From NCBI RefSeq assembly GCF_027667425.1, contig NZ_JAQEGR010000015.1:1-64000 (forward strand): a stretch of DNA of 64,000 nucleotides, written 5' to 3'. Positions 1 through 8,534 of the stretch are shown here, one piece after another. The notes under the pieces were generated by a model. That model ran no database searches. It was given only the letters and a program-made list of their open reading frames with translations, and had not been told where the DNA came from. Numbering within the stretch: position 1 is the first letter of the stretch; the number at the start of each line of letters is the position of its first letter. The position numbers were made by a program, and so were the translations under genes. The DNA is from Fusicatenibacter saccharivorans. Its GTDB lineage: Bacteria > Bacillota > Clostridia > Lachnospirales > Lachnospiraceae.

Positions 1-972
1 TGGGAAAAGAAAGACCCGGAAAACGGGCGGTATATGTGGGATTTCTCCGTTATCAAAGACCTTTTGATGAATCCCGTCTACACCGGGGCGATTGCTTCCC
101 AGAAAAAGGACTACCGCTTCAAAATCGGCACGATTGGGGAAAAGAAACCGGAGGACTGGATTGTGGTGGAGGGACAGCATGAACCGCTGATTGACCGCAT
201 GAGCTTTGACATTGTGCAGAACAAGCTGAAATCCCGCCAGCGTCCGGGGCAGACCAATGAAATCAGCCTGTTTGCCGGACTGATAAAATGCGGCGAGTGT
301 GGGAAGTCGCTGACGATACGCTACACAAACGCAAAACATCCCCAGCAGATTTATTCCTGCAAGACCTACAATGCCTTTGGAAAGAATCACTGCACCCAGC
401 ACCGGATTGACTATGACACCCTTTACAGCCATGTGCTGCGGAAAATCCGGGAATGTGCCAGAGCTGCCCTGATGGACGGGGAAGCGGTTGCCGACCGCCT
501 GACCAATACCTGTGAAGCAGAGCAGCGAGAACAACGGGAAGCAATGGAACGCTCCCTTACAAGGGACGAGGAACGGATTGAGGTTCTGGACAAAATGGTC
601 ATGCGGCTTTATGAGGATANNNNNNNNNNCATGCGGCTTTATGAGGATATGATTGCAGGGCGTATCAGTGAGCAGAATTTCAACACCATGCTGGAAAAGA
701 CACAGAGCGAGCAGACGGAGCTTAAAACAAAAGTGTCCGAGGGCAGAAAGCGGCTGTCCGATGAAGTCCAGCTTGCCAATGACGCAAAACAATGGGTGGA
801 AGCCATTCAGGAATATGCCAACATCACAGAGTTGGACGCAGCCACCCTCAACCGCTTAATCAAAGAAATCGTCGTGCATGAGCGCATTGACGAAGATAAA
901 ACAAGACACATTTCTATCGAAATTCATTTTAATCTCAAACCCATCCCGGAGGTGGAACAGGTCACTGCCTGA
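1..972 (+). CDS. Serine site-specific recombinase, C-terminal part (cut by window edge)
   Basis: The frame is open to the left edge, so the N-terminal catalytic resolvase domain lies outside the window. What remains is the end of the recombinase domain (NPVYTGAI, a typical DNA-binding segment), a zinc ribbon with a CGECG knuckle and further Cys residues (YSCKTY, NHCTQH), then a long charged coiled coil, the usual order in large serine recombinases of ICEs. It contains a 10-N gap at 620-629 flanked by duplicated sequence. The gene sits immediately before the 3' part of a Maff2 gene, so it probably belongs to an element nested in the ICE, separate from the recombinase at the ICE right end. Confidence 0.88.
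   Translation, partial: WEKKDPENGRYMWDFSVIKDLLMNPVYTGAIASQKKDYRFKIGTIGEKKPEDWIVVEGQHEPLIDRMSFDIVQNKLKSRQRPGQTNEISLFAGLIKCGECGKSLTIRYTNAKHPQQIYSCKTYNAFGKNHCTQHRIDYDTLYSHVLRKIRECARAALMDGEAVADRLTNTCEAEQREQREAMERSLTRDEERIEVLDKMVMRLYEDXXXXMRLYEDMIAGRISEQNFNTMLEKTQSEQTELKTKVSEGRKRLSDEVQLANDAKQWVEAIQEYANITELDAATLNRLIKEIVVHERIDEDKTRHISIEIHFNLKPIPEVEQVTA
600..649. other. Assembly gap (10 N) flanked by a duplicated 20-mer
   Basis: The 20 bases at 600-619 are repeated exactly at 630-649, with ten N between. This looks like two contigs whose ends overlap by 20 bases but were scaffolded with a minimum-size gap. Deleting one copy plus the Ns (30 bases, ten codons) leaves the recombinase reading frame intact and gives a continuous coiled coil. 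Confidence 0.85.
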
Positions 973-973
973 C

Positions 974-986
974 CTGTCCCGCCGGG
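974..986 (+). terminator. Short hairpin after recombinase
   Basis: The perfect inverted repeat GTCCCGCCGGGAC starts just after the recombinase stop codon and is followed by a T-rich stretch. It is a possible weak terminator of the nested element. Confidence 0.35.
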
Positions 987-1059
987 ACGGTTCTCTTAAA
1001 AACACCATATAGATTTTTTGTACGCCGCCGCCCGCCATCGAGCAGAGTTTTACACCTAA

Positions 1060-1143
1060 TTGGGGATAAAACAGCTCATGGCGGGCGGCGGCATCATCGT
1101 CATTGGCACCACACTGATCCCTCTGCTGTCTGGCCTGTTTTAA
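1060..1143 (+). pseudogene. Maff2-family membrane protein, 3' remnant split by nested element
   Basis: In frame to the TAA at 1141-1143 the sequence reads LGIKQLMAGGGII and ends LIPLLSGLF, matching my memory of the C-terminal half of the Maff2 family. These are small hydrophobic proteins encoded between VirD4 and VirB6-like genes in clostridial ICEs. An in-frame stop at 1057-1059 and unrelated upstream sequence show that the 5' half has been displaced. It is followed at once by the VirB6-like gene, which is its normal neighbour. The insertion point lies near 1060. Identity is from memory of the family; the displaced 5' half should lie left of the window. Confidence 0.7.
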
Positions 1144-1154
1144 GGTAGGCGCTT

Positions 1155-2021
1155 ATGGATTTTCTCACCGACTGGCTCACAAACTGGCTCAAAGAGCTTC
1201 TGATTGGCGGGATCATGGGGAACCTCGAAGGTCTTTTTGATACTGTCAATACCCAAGTCGGAGAGATTGCGGCACAGGTAGGGACTACCCCGGCGGCGTG
1301 GCACGCCGGGGTTTTCTCCCTGATCCGACAGCTTTCCGAAACGGTGATCCTGCCGATTGCCGGAATGGTGCTGACCTTTGTTGCCACTTATGAGCTCATA
1401 CAGATGCTTTTGGAAAAGAACAATATGCACGAGGTTGACGTTGCGAACCTCTATAAATGGATGTTCAAAACAGCCTGTGCAATCCTGATCCTGTCAAACA
1501 CATTCAATATCGTCATGGCCGTGTTCGATGTGTCACAGAGCGTCATCGCGCAGGCAGGCGGGCTCATTCAAGGCTCCACCGATGTTTCGGCGGATATGCT
1601 TGCTGAACTGGAAACCTCGCTGGAGACGATGGACTTAGGGCCGCTTTTGGGGCTGTGGCTGCAGTCTGCGCTCATTGGCTTCACAATGAAGGCGATGGGA
1701 ATTATCATTTTCGTTTTGGTGTATGGCAGGATGCTGGAAATCTATCTGCTGACCAGTCTGGCCCCCATCCCCGTTGCTACGCTTTCCAACCGGGAGCTTG
1801 GCGGCACCGGGCAGAACTACATCAAGTCCCTGTTTGCCGTGGGCTTTCAAGGGCTGCTGATCCTTGTATGTGTTGCAATTTACGCAGTGCTCATTCAAGG
1901 CATCGCAACAGGCGGCGATCCCATTGGGGCGATTTGGGGAACTGTGGGCTACACGGTTCTGCTTTGCTTCATGCTCTTTAAGACCGGGAGCATTGCCCAG
2001 CGTATCTTTGGCGCTCATTAA
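1155..2021 (+). CDS. VirB6/TrbL-like conjugal transfer membrane protein
   Basis: A 288-aa polytopic membrane protein with hydrophobic segments at about 60-85, 105-125, 172-200 and 215-275. It begins with an amphipathic WLTNWLKELLIGG segment. In clostridial ICEs this gene follows Maff2 and precedes the methylase/PrgI/VirB4 genes, as here. Its expected role is as the inner-membrane channel component of the type IV secretion apparatus. The ATG follows an AAGGTAG ribosome site. The next gene starts 15 bases after its stop. Confidence 0.8.
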   Translation: MDFLTDWLTNWLKELLIGGIMGNLEGLFDTVNTQVGEIAAQVGTTPAAWHAGVFSLIRQLSETVILPIAGMVLTFVATYELIQMLLEKNNMHEVDVANLYKWMFKTACAILILSNTFNIVMAVFDVSQSVIAQAGGLIQGSTDVSADMLAELETSLETMDLGPLLGLWLQSALIGFTMKAMGIIIFVLVYGRMLEIYLLTSLAPIPVATLSNRELGGTGQNYIKSLFAVGFQGLLILVCVAIYAVLIQGIATGGDPIGAIWGTVGYTVLLCFMLFKTGSIAQRIFGAH

Positions 2022-2036
2022 CAGGAGGTGGTGCTT

Positions 2037-2768
2037 ATGCCGAGAAGATACGGGGCAGACGGAACGCGCTTATGGAATGGAAAAACGCCGGAGGAGTTTA
2101 CTGAGGCAGACGCTTACCGCTTTATGGCGGAAACAGAGGCCGTCCTGCAAAGAAAAGAGTTGATGGACGACCCCGCCCAGCCTGCTCCGGCAAGCGGAAA
2201 GGAGGAATTTTATCTGAGTAAGAAAGACGATGTGTTGCTGACCCCGGAGCAGATTGCTGCGGAGGAACGGCGCTGGCTGTTTGATGCTCCCATCGCGGAG
2301 CTTGCAGAAGTCAAGGGCGTTAGCATTGATGAGGCAGTAAAAATGCGGACAGATGCTGTCTTGCAGGAGGCGGTTGTTCCGATCACGGTATCTGTCCGCC
2401 CGATTGAGCCGCAGGGAAAACTGATCGGCTTCGCCAGCGTCAATTTTGGCGGTGTGGTCATCGACGATTTTAAGGTTGTGGACGGGAAAAACGGGATTTT
2501 CCTCGGCGCTCCCTCTAAACCCGATCTTGCCAGCCGGACGGGATACCGGGCTACGGTTCGGATTCCTGACCGCGCCACACAGGAGCGGATCAATGCGGCT
2601 GGTGTGGAGGCGTATCATGCGGCGGTGGAACAGCTTGTTGCACGGGCCCAGGCGGTACGGCCTGCCCCGATCAAGGAGCAGATGGCCGAGGCCGCGAAAC
2701 AAGCTGGAAAAGAAAATGCCGCCCGGCCTGCACCTGCCAAAGCAAAGGAGGCCCGCAATGACCGATAG
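2037..2768 (+). CDS. SpoVG-domain ICE protein
   Basis: 243 aa. Residues about 115-165 resemble the SpoVG fold, including a VSVRPIEPQGKL strand followed by VIDDFKVVDGKNGIFLGAPS, which matches the DIRVIDGNNGLFVAMPSK block of SpoVG. The N-terminal part is charged and unrecognised. The C-terminal tail is Ala/Lys/Pro rich with an IKEQMAEAAKQA segment that recurs in another ICE protein (end of the gene at 11225). I chose ATG 2037 because AGGAGG at 2022-2027 is nine bases upstream; the GTG at 2028 would be too close. The 3' end overlaps the methylase start by 11 bases, indicating translational coupling. Confidence 0.65.
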   Translation: MPRRYGADGTRLWNGKTPEEFTEADAYRFMAETEAVLQRKELMDDPAQPAPASGKEEFYLSKKDDVLLTPEQIAAEERRWLFDAPIAELAEVKGVSIDEAVKMRTDAVLQEAVVPITVSVRPIEPQGKLIGFASVNFGGVVIDDFKVVDGKNGIFLGAPSKPDLASRTGYRATVRIPDRATQERINAAGVEAYHAAVEQLVARAQAVRPAPIKEQMAEAAKQAGKENAARPAPAKAKEARNDR

Positions 2769-3539
2769 CCGCACTTTGGGACAAAGTGTCCCGAAGGAGG
2801 GCTTGTTTCTCATGGACGGCATCGAGGGCCTGCGTTCTTTGCCAAAACATAGCGTGGATATGCTGCTGACTGATCCGCCCTACGGCACAACCCGGAATTA
2901 TTGGGATGTGCCCCTGCCGCTCCCGGAGCTGTGGGAGGCGGTGAAATGGGCGGTCAAGCCGAATGGCGCAGTGCTGTTTTTCGCACAGTGCCCCTTTGAC
3001 AAGGTGCTGGGCGCATCCAACCTCGCCATGCTCCGCTATGAGTGGATTTTGTACAAGGAGCGCGGAACGGGCTTTCTCAATGCAAACCGGGCTCCACTGA
3101 AAAAGTCCGAGAATATCTTGGTGTTTTACCAGAAGTCCCCGGTCTACAATCCGCAGTTTACTTATGGCAAGCCTTATGCCCGCGTACATTCCAGAAGCGG
3201 TACAAGCTCCAACTATGGAAAATTTGAACGGCAGGGATCGGAGTCCAACGATGGCCGCCGCTATCCCGGAAATGTACTATTTGTGCCTACGGTGTCCGGC
3301 GGCATCCACCCCACGCAGAAGCCCGTGGAGCTCTCTGCGAGTATCTGATCCGCACCTATACCCATCCCGGAGAACTGGTCGCGGACATTTGCGTTGGCTC
3401 CGGCACAACCGCGATTGCAGCCATCAACACAGAACGCCGCTTTGTATGCTTTGAAACGGCCCCGTCCTTTTATGCCGCCGCCAGTGAGCGCATCCGTGCG
3501 GCGCAGGCAGTAAAAAGCTCCGGCGAGAAAGGAGTGTAA
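2758..3539 (+). pseudogene. DNA (N4/N6) methyltransferase, frameshifted
   Basis: Codons from ATG 2758 encode motif IV TDPPYG near residue 40, then the target-recognition region, up to HPTQKPVEL. At about 3332-3338 the sequence GAGCTCTCTGCGAG has one extra CT compared with the expected GAGCTCTGCGAG. The frame breaks there and stops at 3348. In the shifted frame, 3336-3539 continues with the SAM-binding motif ADICVGSGTTAI and ends at a TAA. DPPY before the GxG motif is the beta-class order. Without the two extra bases the protein would be about 260 aa. Either the gene is dead or the dinucleotide run is a sequencing error or a phase-variable site. Codons 6-13 are part of a dispersed palindrome (RTLGQSVPK). 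Confidence 0.8.
2773..2796. repeat. Dispersed palindrome, copy 1
   Basis: Core GGGACAAAGTGTCCC at 2778-2792 inside the 5' end of the methylase gene, with flanks extending the symmetry. Confidence 0.9.
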
Positions 3540-3541
3540 TT

Positions 3542-4111
3542 ATCCAGCAGTATTCTATCATTTACGCCGATCCCCCTTGGCGCTACTCGGCTAAGAAAGT
3601 GCAGGGCGCGGCGGAAAATCATTATCCCACTATGAGCATTGAGGATTTATGTGCGTTGCCTGTGGCTGATCTTGCAGCCCCGGACAGCGCACTCTTTTTA
3701 TGGGCTACTTTCCCGCAGCTCCCGGAGGCGCTCCGGCTGATCGAGGCTTGGGGCTTCACCTACAAAAGCGTTGCTTTCGTCTGGCTGAAAAAGAACAAGA
3801 AGGCGGATAGCTGGTTTTACGGCCTTGGCTTCTGGACAAGGGGCAATGCAGAAATCTGCCTGCTGGCAACCAAGGGACATCCAAAGCGGCAGGCTGCCAA
3901 CATTCATCAATTCATCATTTCCCCGATTGAAGCCCATAGCAAAAAGCCGGACGAGGCCCGCGCCAAAATCATTTCCCTGATGGGCGATCTGCCCCGCGTG
4001 GAGCTCTTTGCCAGGCAGACCCCGCCCGGCTGGGCTGTATGGGGAAATGAAGTAACACCAACCATCCCGGACTTTGGGACACATTGTCCCGAAGTACAGA
4101 AAGGAGTGTGA
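3542..4111 (+). CDS. MT-A70 family adenine methyltransferase with ATC where the start should be
   Basis: The open frame carries SIIYADPPWRY (catalytic DPPW) near its beginning, an LFLWAT strand and a GNAEICLLATKG block, all typical of MT-A70 N6-adenine methyltransferases. An AAAGGAG ribosome site at 3528-3534 is seven bases before ATC at 3542, exactly where ATG is expected. The first regular in-frame start is GTG 3599, which would remove DPPW. So the gene either initiates weakly at ATC or is inactivated. Its last codons lie in a dispersed palindrome (FGTHCPEV). It sits with the broken methylase upstream, a pair often found together in these ICEs. Confidence 0.7.
   Translation: MQQYSIIYADPPWRYSAKKVQGAAENHYPTMSIEDLCALPVADLAAPDSALFLWATFPQLPEALRLIEAWGFTYKSVAFVWLKKNKKADSWFYGLGFWTRGNAEICLLATKGHPKRQAANIHQFIISPIEAHSKKPDEARAKIISLMGDLPRVELFARQTPPGWAVWGNEVTPTIPDFGTHCPEVQKGV
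4071..4095. repeat. Dispersed palindrome, copy 2
   Basis: Core GGGACACATTGTCCC at 4076-4090, inside the 3' end of the MT-A70 gene and just before prgI. Confidence 0.9.
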
Positions 4112-4114
4112 TCT

Positions 4115-4504
4115 ATGCCCTATGTAAACGTACCAAACGATTTATCCAAAATCAAAACAAAGATGGCTTTCAACCTCACCAAACGCCAGCTTGTCTGCTT
4201 CGGCAGCGCGGGCGCAGTGGGGATTCCGGCCTATCTGCTAACCCGTGGCACCCTCGGCAATACCGGGGCGATGTTTCTCATGCTGGGAATTATGCTCCCG
4301 GCGTTCCTGCTGGCCATGTATGAAAAGGACGGCTTACCCTTTGAAAAGGTGGTGCGGAATATCATCCGGGCCAAGTTTCAAAGGCCGGGGATCAGGGCCT
4401 ACCGAATCGAAAACATTTATGCGCCCTTTGTCGGGCCGGGCGCTGGAAAGGAGGATGTGATTGAAAAACGCAAAGAAGAAAAACGGAGCCGCCGCCAAGG
4501 GTAA
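4115..4504 (+). CDS. PrgI/VirB3-like conjugation protein
   Basis: 129 aa starting MPYVNVPNDLSKIKTKMAFN, the hallmark of PrgI family proteins of Gram-positive type IV secretion systems. Two adjacent membrane segments lie at about 25-70, followed by a charged C-terminal tail. It starts four bases after the methyltransferase stop and overlaps the VirB4 gene by 44 bases, a conserved arrangement. PrgI is thought to anchor the VirB4 ATPase at the membrane. Confidence 0.85.
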   Translation: MPYVNVPNDLSKIKTKMAFNLTKRQLVCFGSAGAVGIPAYLLTRGTLGNTGAMFLMLGIMLPAFLLAMYEKDGLPFEKVVRNIIRAKFQRPGIRAYRIENIYAPFVGPGAGKEDVIEKRKEEKRSRRQG

Positions 4505-6821
4505 AGGCCGGGCGCCCCTGTCTGCCCAGCAGACAATCCCGTATCTGTCCATGCACCCGGACGGTGTGTGCAAGCTCCCGGGCGGGCTCTATACAAAAAC
4601 CGTGGAATATGAGGACATCAATTACTCCGTGGCCTCCACCGAGGATCAGACTGCCATATTCAGCGGATGGAGCTCATTCCTCAACTACTTTGACAGCTCG
4701 CTGCCGTTCCAGCTTTCCTTTATCAACCGCCGTTCCCATTCCCGCAGCCGCTATCAAGTCAATATCCCGAAAGCGGATGACAACTATAACAGCGTCCGGG
4801 ATGAGTTTACCGGGATGCTGAAAAATCAGATTGCCAAAAGCAATAACGGCATTGAACGCTCAAAATACATCACCTTTGGCATACCCGCCGAGGGGATTGC
4901 GGAGGCACGGCCCCGTCTGGAGCGTGTGGAGGCCGATGTCATGGGAAACTTTAAGCGACTGGGCGTTCCCTCGGAGCCGATGGACGGACAGGCCCGCCTT
5001 GCGCTGCTTCATAGCCAGATGCACCCGGGGAGCCGTGAGGCGTTCCGCTTTTCGTGGAAAGACATCCCGCAGACCGGGCTCGGCACAAAAGACTTTATTG
5101 CCCCGGACAGTCTCGACTTCCGCCAGTCCCGCACATTCCGCATCGGCCAGTATTGGGGCGCGGTGTCCTACTTACAGATTATGGCATCGGAGCTTTCGGA
5201 TAAGCTGCTGGCGGAAATCTTGGAGCTGGATGCGGAAATGACTGTGACCATGCACATTCAGACCGTGGATCAGCTCAAGGCAATTAAGACCATCAAGGGG
5301 AAAATCTCGGACATCGGAAAAATGAAAGTAGAGGAACAGAGAAAGGCTGTGCGCTCCGGCTATGACCCGGATATTCTTCCCCCTGACCTGATCACATTCA
5401 GCAAGGACGCAGCGGAGCTTTTGGCTGATTTGCAATCCCGCAATGAGCGAATGTTTCTGCTGACCTTTACGGTGGTAAACCTTGCCCCTACTCGCCAGCG
5501 GCTGGAAAACGATGTGTTTACCGTGGGCGGCATCGCGCAGAAATACAACTGCGCTCTGCGCCGTCTGGACTGGCAACAGGAACAGGGCTTTGTTTCCTCG
5601 TTGGCCCTTGGTTACAACGAGGTAGAAATCCAGCGCGGTATGACCACCAGCTCCACAGCCATCTTTATTCCTTTTATGACAAGGGAGCTCCGCATGGCTG
5701 GGCAGGCCCTCTACTATGGCATGAACGCACTTTCCCACAATGTCATCATGGCTGACCGCAAAAAGCTGAAGTCGGCAAACGGGATGTATTTGGGTTCTAC
5801 GGGCTCCGGCAAGAGCTTTGCCGCAAAGCGCGAGCTTTTGAATGTGTTTCTCACCATCCCGCAGGATCGGATCATTGTGGTTGACCCGATGGGCGAATAT
5901 GCGCCGCTGGTGCGAAGGCTGGGCGGCCAGGTGATTGAGATTGCCCCGGACAGTCCGCACCACCTCAATCCGATGGATGTAGAGCTCAATATGGCTGCCG
6001 GAGAAAGCCCACTTTCCATGAAGGCGGATTTTCTTTTGTCCCTGTGCGAGCTGGTGGTCGGCGGCAAGGAAGGCTTGCAGCCCATTGAAAAGACGGTCAT
6101 TGACCGCTGTGTGCGTTTGGTGTACCGGGAGCAGGCGCTCGGATTGGAAACCGCAAAAACACCGCTGTTGCAGGATTTGTATGAGGAGCTTTTACGCCAG
6201 CCGGAGCCCGAGGCCCGGCGCGTGGCAACTGCCTTAGAGCTTTATTGCACAGGCTCCCTCAATCTCTTTAACCATCCTACCAACGTCAAGACGGACAGCC
6301 ATGTGGTGTGCATCGTTCTGAAAAACATGGGCGAAAACCTTAGAAAGATTGCAATGCACATCACAAATGAGTTTGTTTCGCAGGCGGTGGATCAGAACTT
6401 CCACGAGGGTGCGGCGACTTGGTGCTACTTTGACGAGTTTCATATTCTGCTCCGCGATCCACTGACGGCCAGCTACTTTGTAGCGGTCTGGAAAATGCTG
6501 CGTAAAAAAGGATGTGTGCCGTCTGCTTTGACGCAGAACGTCAAAGACCTTTTGGCAAGCCGGGAAATCGAGAACATTCTGGATAACACGGATTTTATGA
6601 TCCTGCTTTCGCAGGCGCAGAGTGACCGTACCATTCTGGCAAAACAGCTCGGTATTTCCGAGCACCAGCTTTCCTATATCACACACAGCAATTCCGGCGA
6701 GGGTCTGTTGTTCTATGGAAATGTGACCATCCCGTTTGTGGATCGGTTCCCTCGCGGAGAAATCTATGACCTGCTGACTACCCGCCCGGAGGATATGAAG
6801 AATGAAACGAAAAACGAATAA
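4461..6821 (+). CDS. VirB4-like conjugation ATPase
   Basis: 786 aa. Walker A GSTGSGKS is near residue 444 and the aspartate motif VVDPMGEYAP near 472. A second conserved acidic motif, WCYFDEFHILLRD, is near 653, followed by a TQNVKDLL block, all as in VirB4/TraE/TcpF ATPases. It powers assembly and transfer through the conjugation channel at the membrane. The start is TTG 4461, six bases after AAAGGAGG. It overlaps PrgI upstream and the NlpC/P60 gene downstream, so the three genes are co-translated. Confidence 0.92.
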   Translation: MKNAKKKNGAAAKGKGRAPLSAQQTIPYLSMHPDGVCKLPGGLYTKTVEYEDINYSVASTEDQTAIFSGWSSFLNYFDSSLPFQLSFINRRSHSRSRYQVNIPKADDNYNSVRDEFTGMLKNQIAKSNNGIERSKYITFGIPAEGIAEARPRLERVEADVMGNFKRLGVPSEPMDGQARLALLHSQMHPGSREAFRFSWKDIPQTGLGTKDFIAPDSLDFRQSRTFRIGQYWGAVSYLQIMASELSDKLLAEILELDAEMTVTMHIQTVDQLKAIKTIKGKISDIGKMKVEEQRKAVRSGYDPDILPPDLITFSKDAAELLADLQSRNERMFLLTFTVVNLAPTRQRLENDVFTVGGIAQKYNCALRRLDWQQEQGFVSSLALGYNEVEIQRGMTTSSTAIFIPFMTRELRMAGQALYYGMNALSHNVIMADRKKLKSANGMYLGSTGSGKSFAAKRELLNVFLTIPQDRIIVVDPMGEYAPLVRRLGGQVIEIAPDSPHHLNPMDVELNMAAGESPLSMKADFLLSLCELVVGGKEGLQPIEKTVIDRCVRLVYREQALGLETAKTPLLQDLYEELLRQPEPEARRVATALELYCTGSLNLFNHPTNVKTDSHVVCIVLKNMGENLRKIAMHITNEFVSQAVDQNFHEGAATWCYFDEFHILLRDPLTASYFVAVWKMLRKKGCVPSALTQNVKDLLASREIENILDNTDFMILLSQAQSDRTILAKQLGISEHQLSYITHSNSGEGLLFYGNVTIPFVDRFPRGEIYDLLTTRPEDMKNETKNE

Positions 6822-8520
6822 GGCCAAGGAGGAGGCTTGGTCGCAGACCGCCCACGCCCCTGACGGGGAGCAGCCCGGGCCAGAGGCTTCTGACACTTCG
6901 GGACAAAGTGTCCCGAAGTCCAAGTTCCGCAAAAAGAGCCAGCAGGAACAGGCTGCGGCGGCAAAGCTCCGTATGGAGTCCCAAGGCGAAAAGCTGGAAC
7001 AGGCCCGGGAGAAGCTGGCAAAACAAAAGCCGCCGAAAAAGCCCGGCCCGGTAAAACGCATAGGCCGTGTTGCCAGCGGTTCCGTTCACAGCTTCGTGCA
7101 TGGCAAGATTTTTGAAGTGGAACAGGAAAATGTCGGCACAGAAGGCGCACACCGTTCTGAGCTTGTGGGAGAAACCGCGCTGCGGCACGGCTCCCGCTTT
7201 GTGCGCCGTAAAGTCCGGGAACATCCGGCAAAAGTGGTACGCAAGACCGAGGCCCGCTATACCAAATACACGGCGGACTACCATTTTCACACCGCCGCAC
7301 AGGAGCACCCGGAGCTGACGAAAAATGCCCTTACCCGCTACTGGCAAAAGCAACGGCTTCGCAAGCAATACCGCAAGCAGGCAAAGGAGGCTGCAAAGCA
7401 GGGCGCGGCTGCGGCTGGGAAAACTGCCACAGCCACAGAACGCCTGACTGCCCGGGCAGTGGAATTTGTCAAAAGTCATCCCGCAGGTGCCGTGATTGCG
7501 GTGCTCTGTGTGTTACTCCTGTTTGCTATGCAGTCCTGTTCCTCTACCATGCTTATGCTGGGGAACGCCGGGGCCGGTGCATTAGGAGCCAGCACCTATC
7601 CTTGCGAGGATCGTGATATGCTGGCCGCCGAAGCCGCCTATTGTGCGTTGGAAGATGATTTACAGCATTATCTGGACACCTATGAAAGCACCCATGACTA
7701 TGACGAATACCACTTCGATCTGGACGAAATCGAACATGATCCCTATGTGCTGCTTTCTCTTTTGTGTGCGCACCATGAGGGACAATGGACAGTAGGCGAG
7801 GTACAGGGAACGCTGCAAATGCTCTTTGACCGCCAGTACATTTTGACCGAGGATGTGGTGGTGGAAACCCGGTATCGTACGGAAACCGACACATGGACGG
7901 ACGAGGACGGCAACTCCCATACGGACACCTATCAGGTGCCTTACGACTATTACATCTGTACGGTCACGCTGGAGAACTTTGATTTATCCCATGTGCCCGT
8001 ATATGTCATGAGCGAGGAGCAGCTTTCACGGTATGCCATCTATATGGCAACGCTGGGAAACCGCCCCGATCTGTTCCCAGATTCTCCCTATGTGAACAAG
8101 TACATTACCGGGAAACCCGGTGATTACGAAGTGCCCGGAGAATATCTGGACGATGAAACCTTTGCCGCGATGCTTGCCGAAGCGCAGAAATACATCGGCT
8201 ATCCCTATGTGTGGGGCGGCAGTTCTCCCGCCACTTCCTTTGATTGCTCGGGGTACGTTTCGTGGGTTATCAATCACTCCGGCTGGAATGTGGGCAGGCT
8301 GGGAGCCCAGGGGCTCTATAACATCTGTACGCCGACCAGTTCTCCCAAACCCGGTGATCTGGTGTTCTTCAAAGGCACCTATGACACGCCGGGCGTGAGC
8401 CATTGCGGGATTTATGTCGGTGATGGAAAAATGCTGCATTGCGGAGATCCCATCGGCTACGCAAACTTGAATACAAGCTACTGGCAATCTCATTTTTACG
8501 CCTACGGGCGTTTACCGTGA
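6802..8520 (+). CDS. NlpC/P60 cell-wall hydrolase of the conjugation machine
   Basis: 572 aa. A basic, Lys/Ala-rich cytoplasmic part (1-225) is followed by a membrane segment near 230-250 (VIAVLCVLLLFAMQSC), an extracellular linker and a C-terminal NlpC/P60 domain (about 450-572). The catalytic Cys is in DCSGYVSW (Cys 482) and His in SHCGIYVG (His 534). Such proteins take the VirB1 role by opening peptidoglycan for the channel. The gene overlaps VirB4 by 20 bases. Codons near residue 35 (SGQSVPKSK) encode a perfect copy of the dispersed palindrome, so the repeat is tolerated inside a coding region. Confidence 0.87.
   Translation: MKRKTNKAKEEAWSQTAHAPDGEQPGPEASDTSGQSVPKSKFRKKSQQEQAAAAKLRMESQGEKLEQAREKLAKQKPPKKPGPVKRIGRVASGSVHSFVHGKIFEVEQENVGTEGAHRSELVGETALRHGSRFVRRKVREHPAKVVRKTEARYTKYTADYHFHTAAQEHPELTKNALTRYWQKQRLRKQYRKQAKEAAKQGAAAAGKTATATERLTARAVEFVKSHPAGAVIAVLCVLLLFAMQSCSSTMLMLGNAGAGALGASTYPCEDRDMLAAEAAYCALEDDLQHYLDTYESTHDYDEYHFDLDEIEHDPYVLLSLLCAHHEGQWTVGEVQGTLQMLFDRQYILTEDVVVETRYRTETDTWTDEDGNSHTDTYQVPYDYYICTVTLENFDLSHVPVYVMSEEQLSRYAIYMATLGNRPDLFPDSPYVNKYITGKPGDYEVPGEYLDDETFAAMLAEAQKYIGYPYVWGGSSPATSFDCSGYVSWVINHSGWNVGRLGAQGLYNICTPTSSPKPGDLVFFKGTYDTPGVSHCGIYVGDGKMLHCGDPIGYANLNTSYWQSHFYAYGRLP
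6895..6919. repeat. Dispersed palindrome, copy 3
   Basis: Core GGGACAAAGTGTCCC at 6900-6914 with perfect 11-base arms (ACTTCGGGACA / TGTCCCGAAGT). It lies inside the NlpC/P60 gene near its 5' end. Confidence 0.95.
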
Positions 8521-8534
8521 CAGGAGGTTTTGAA

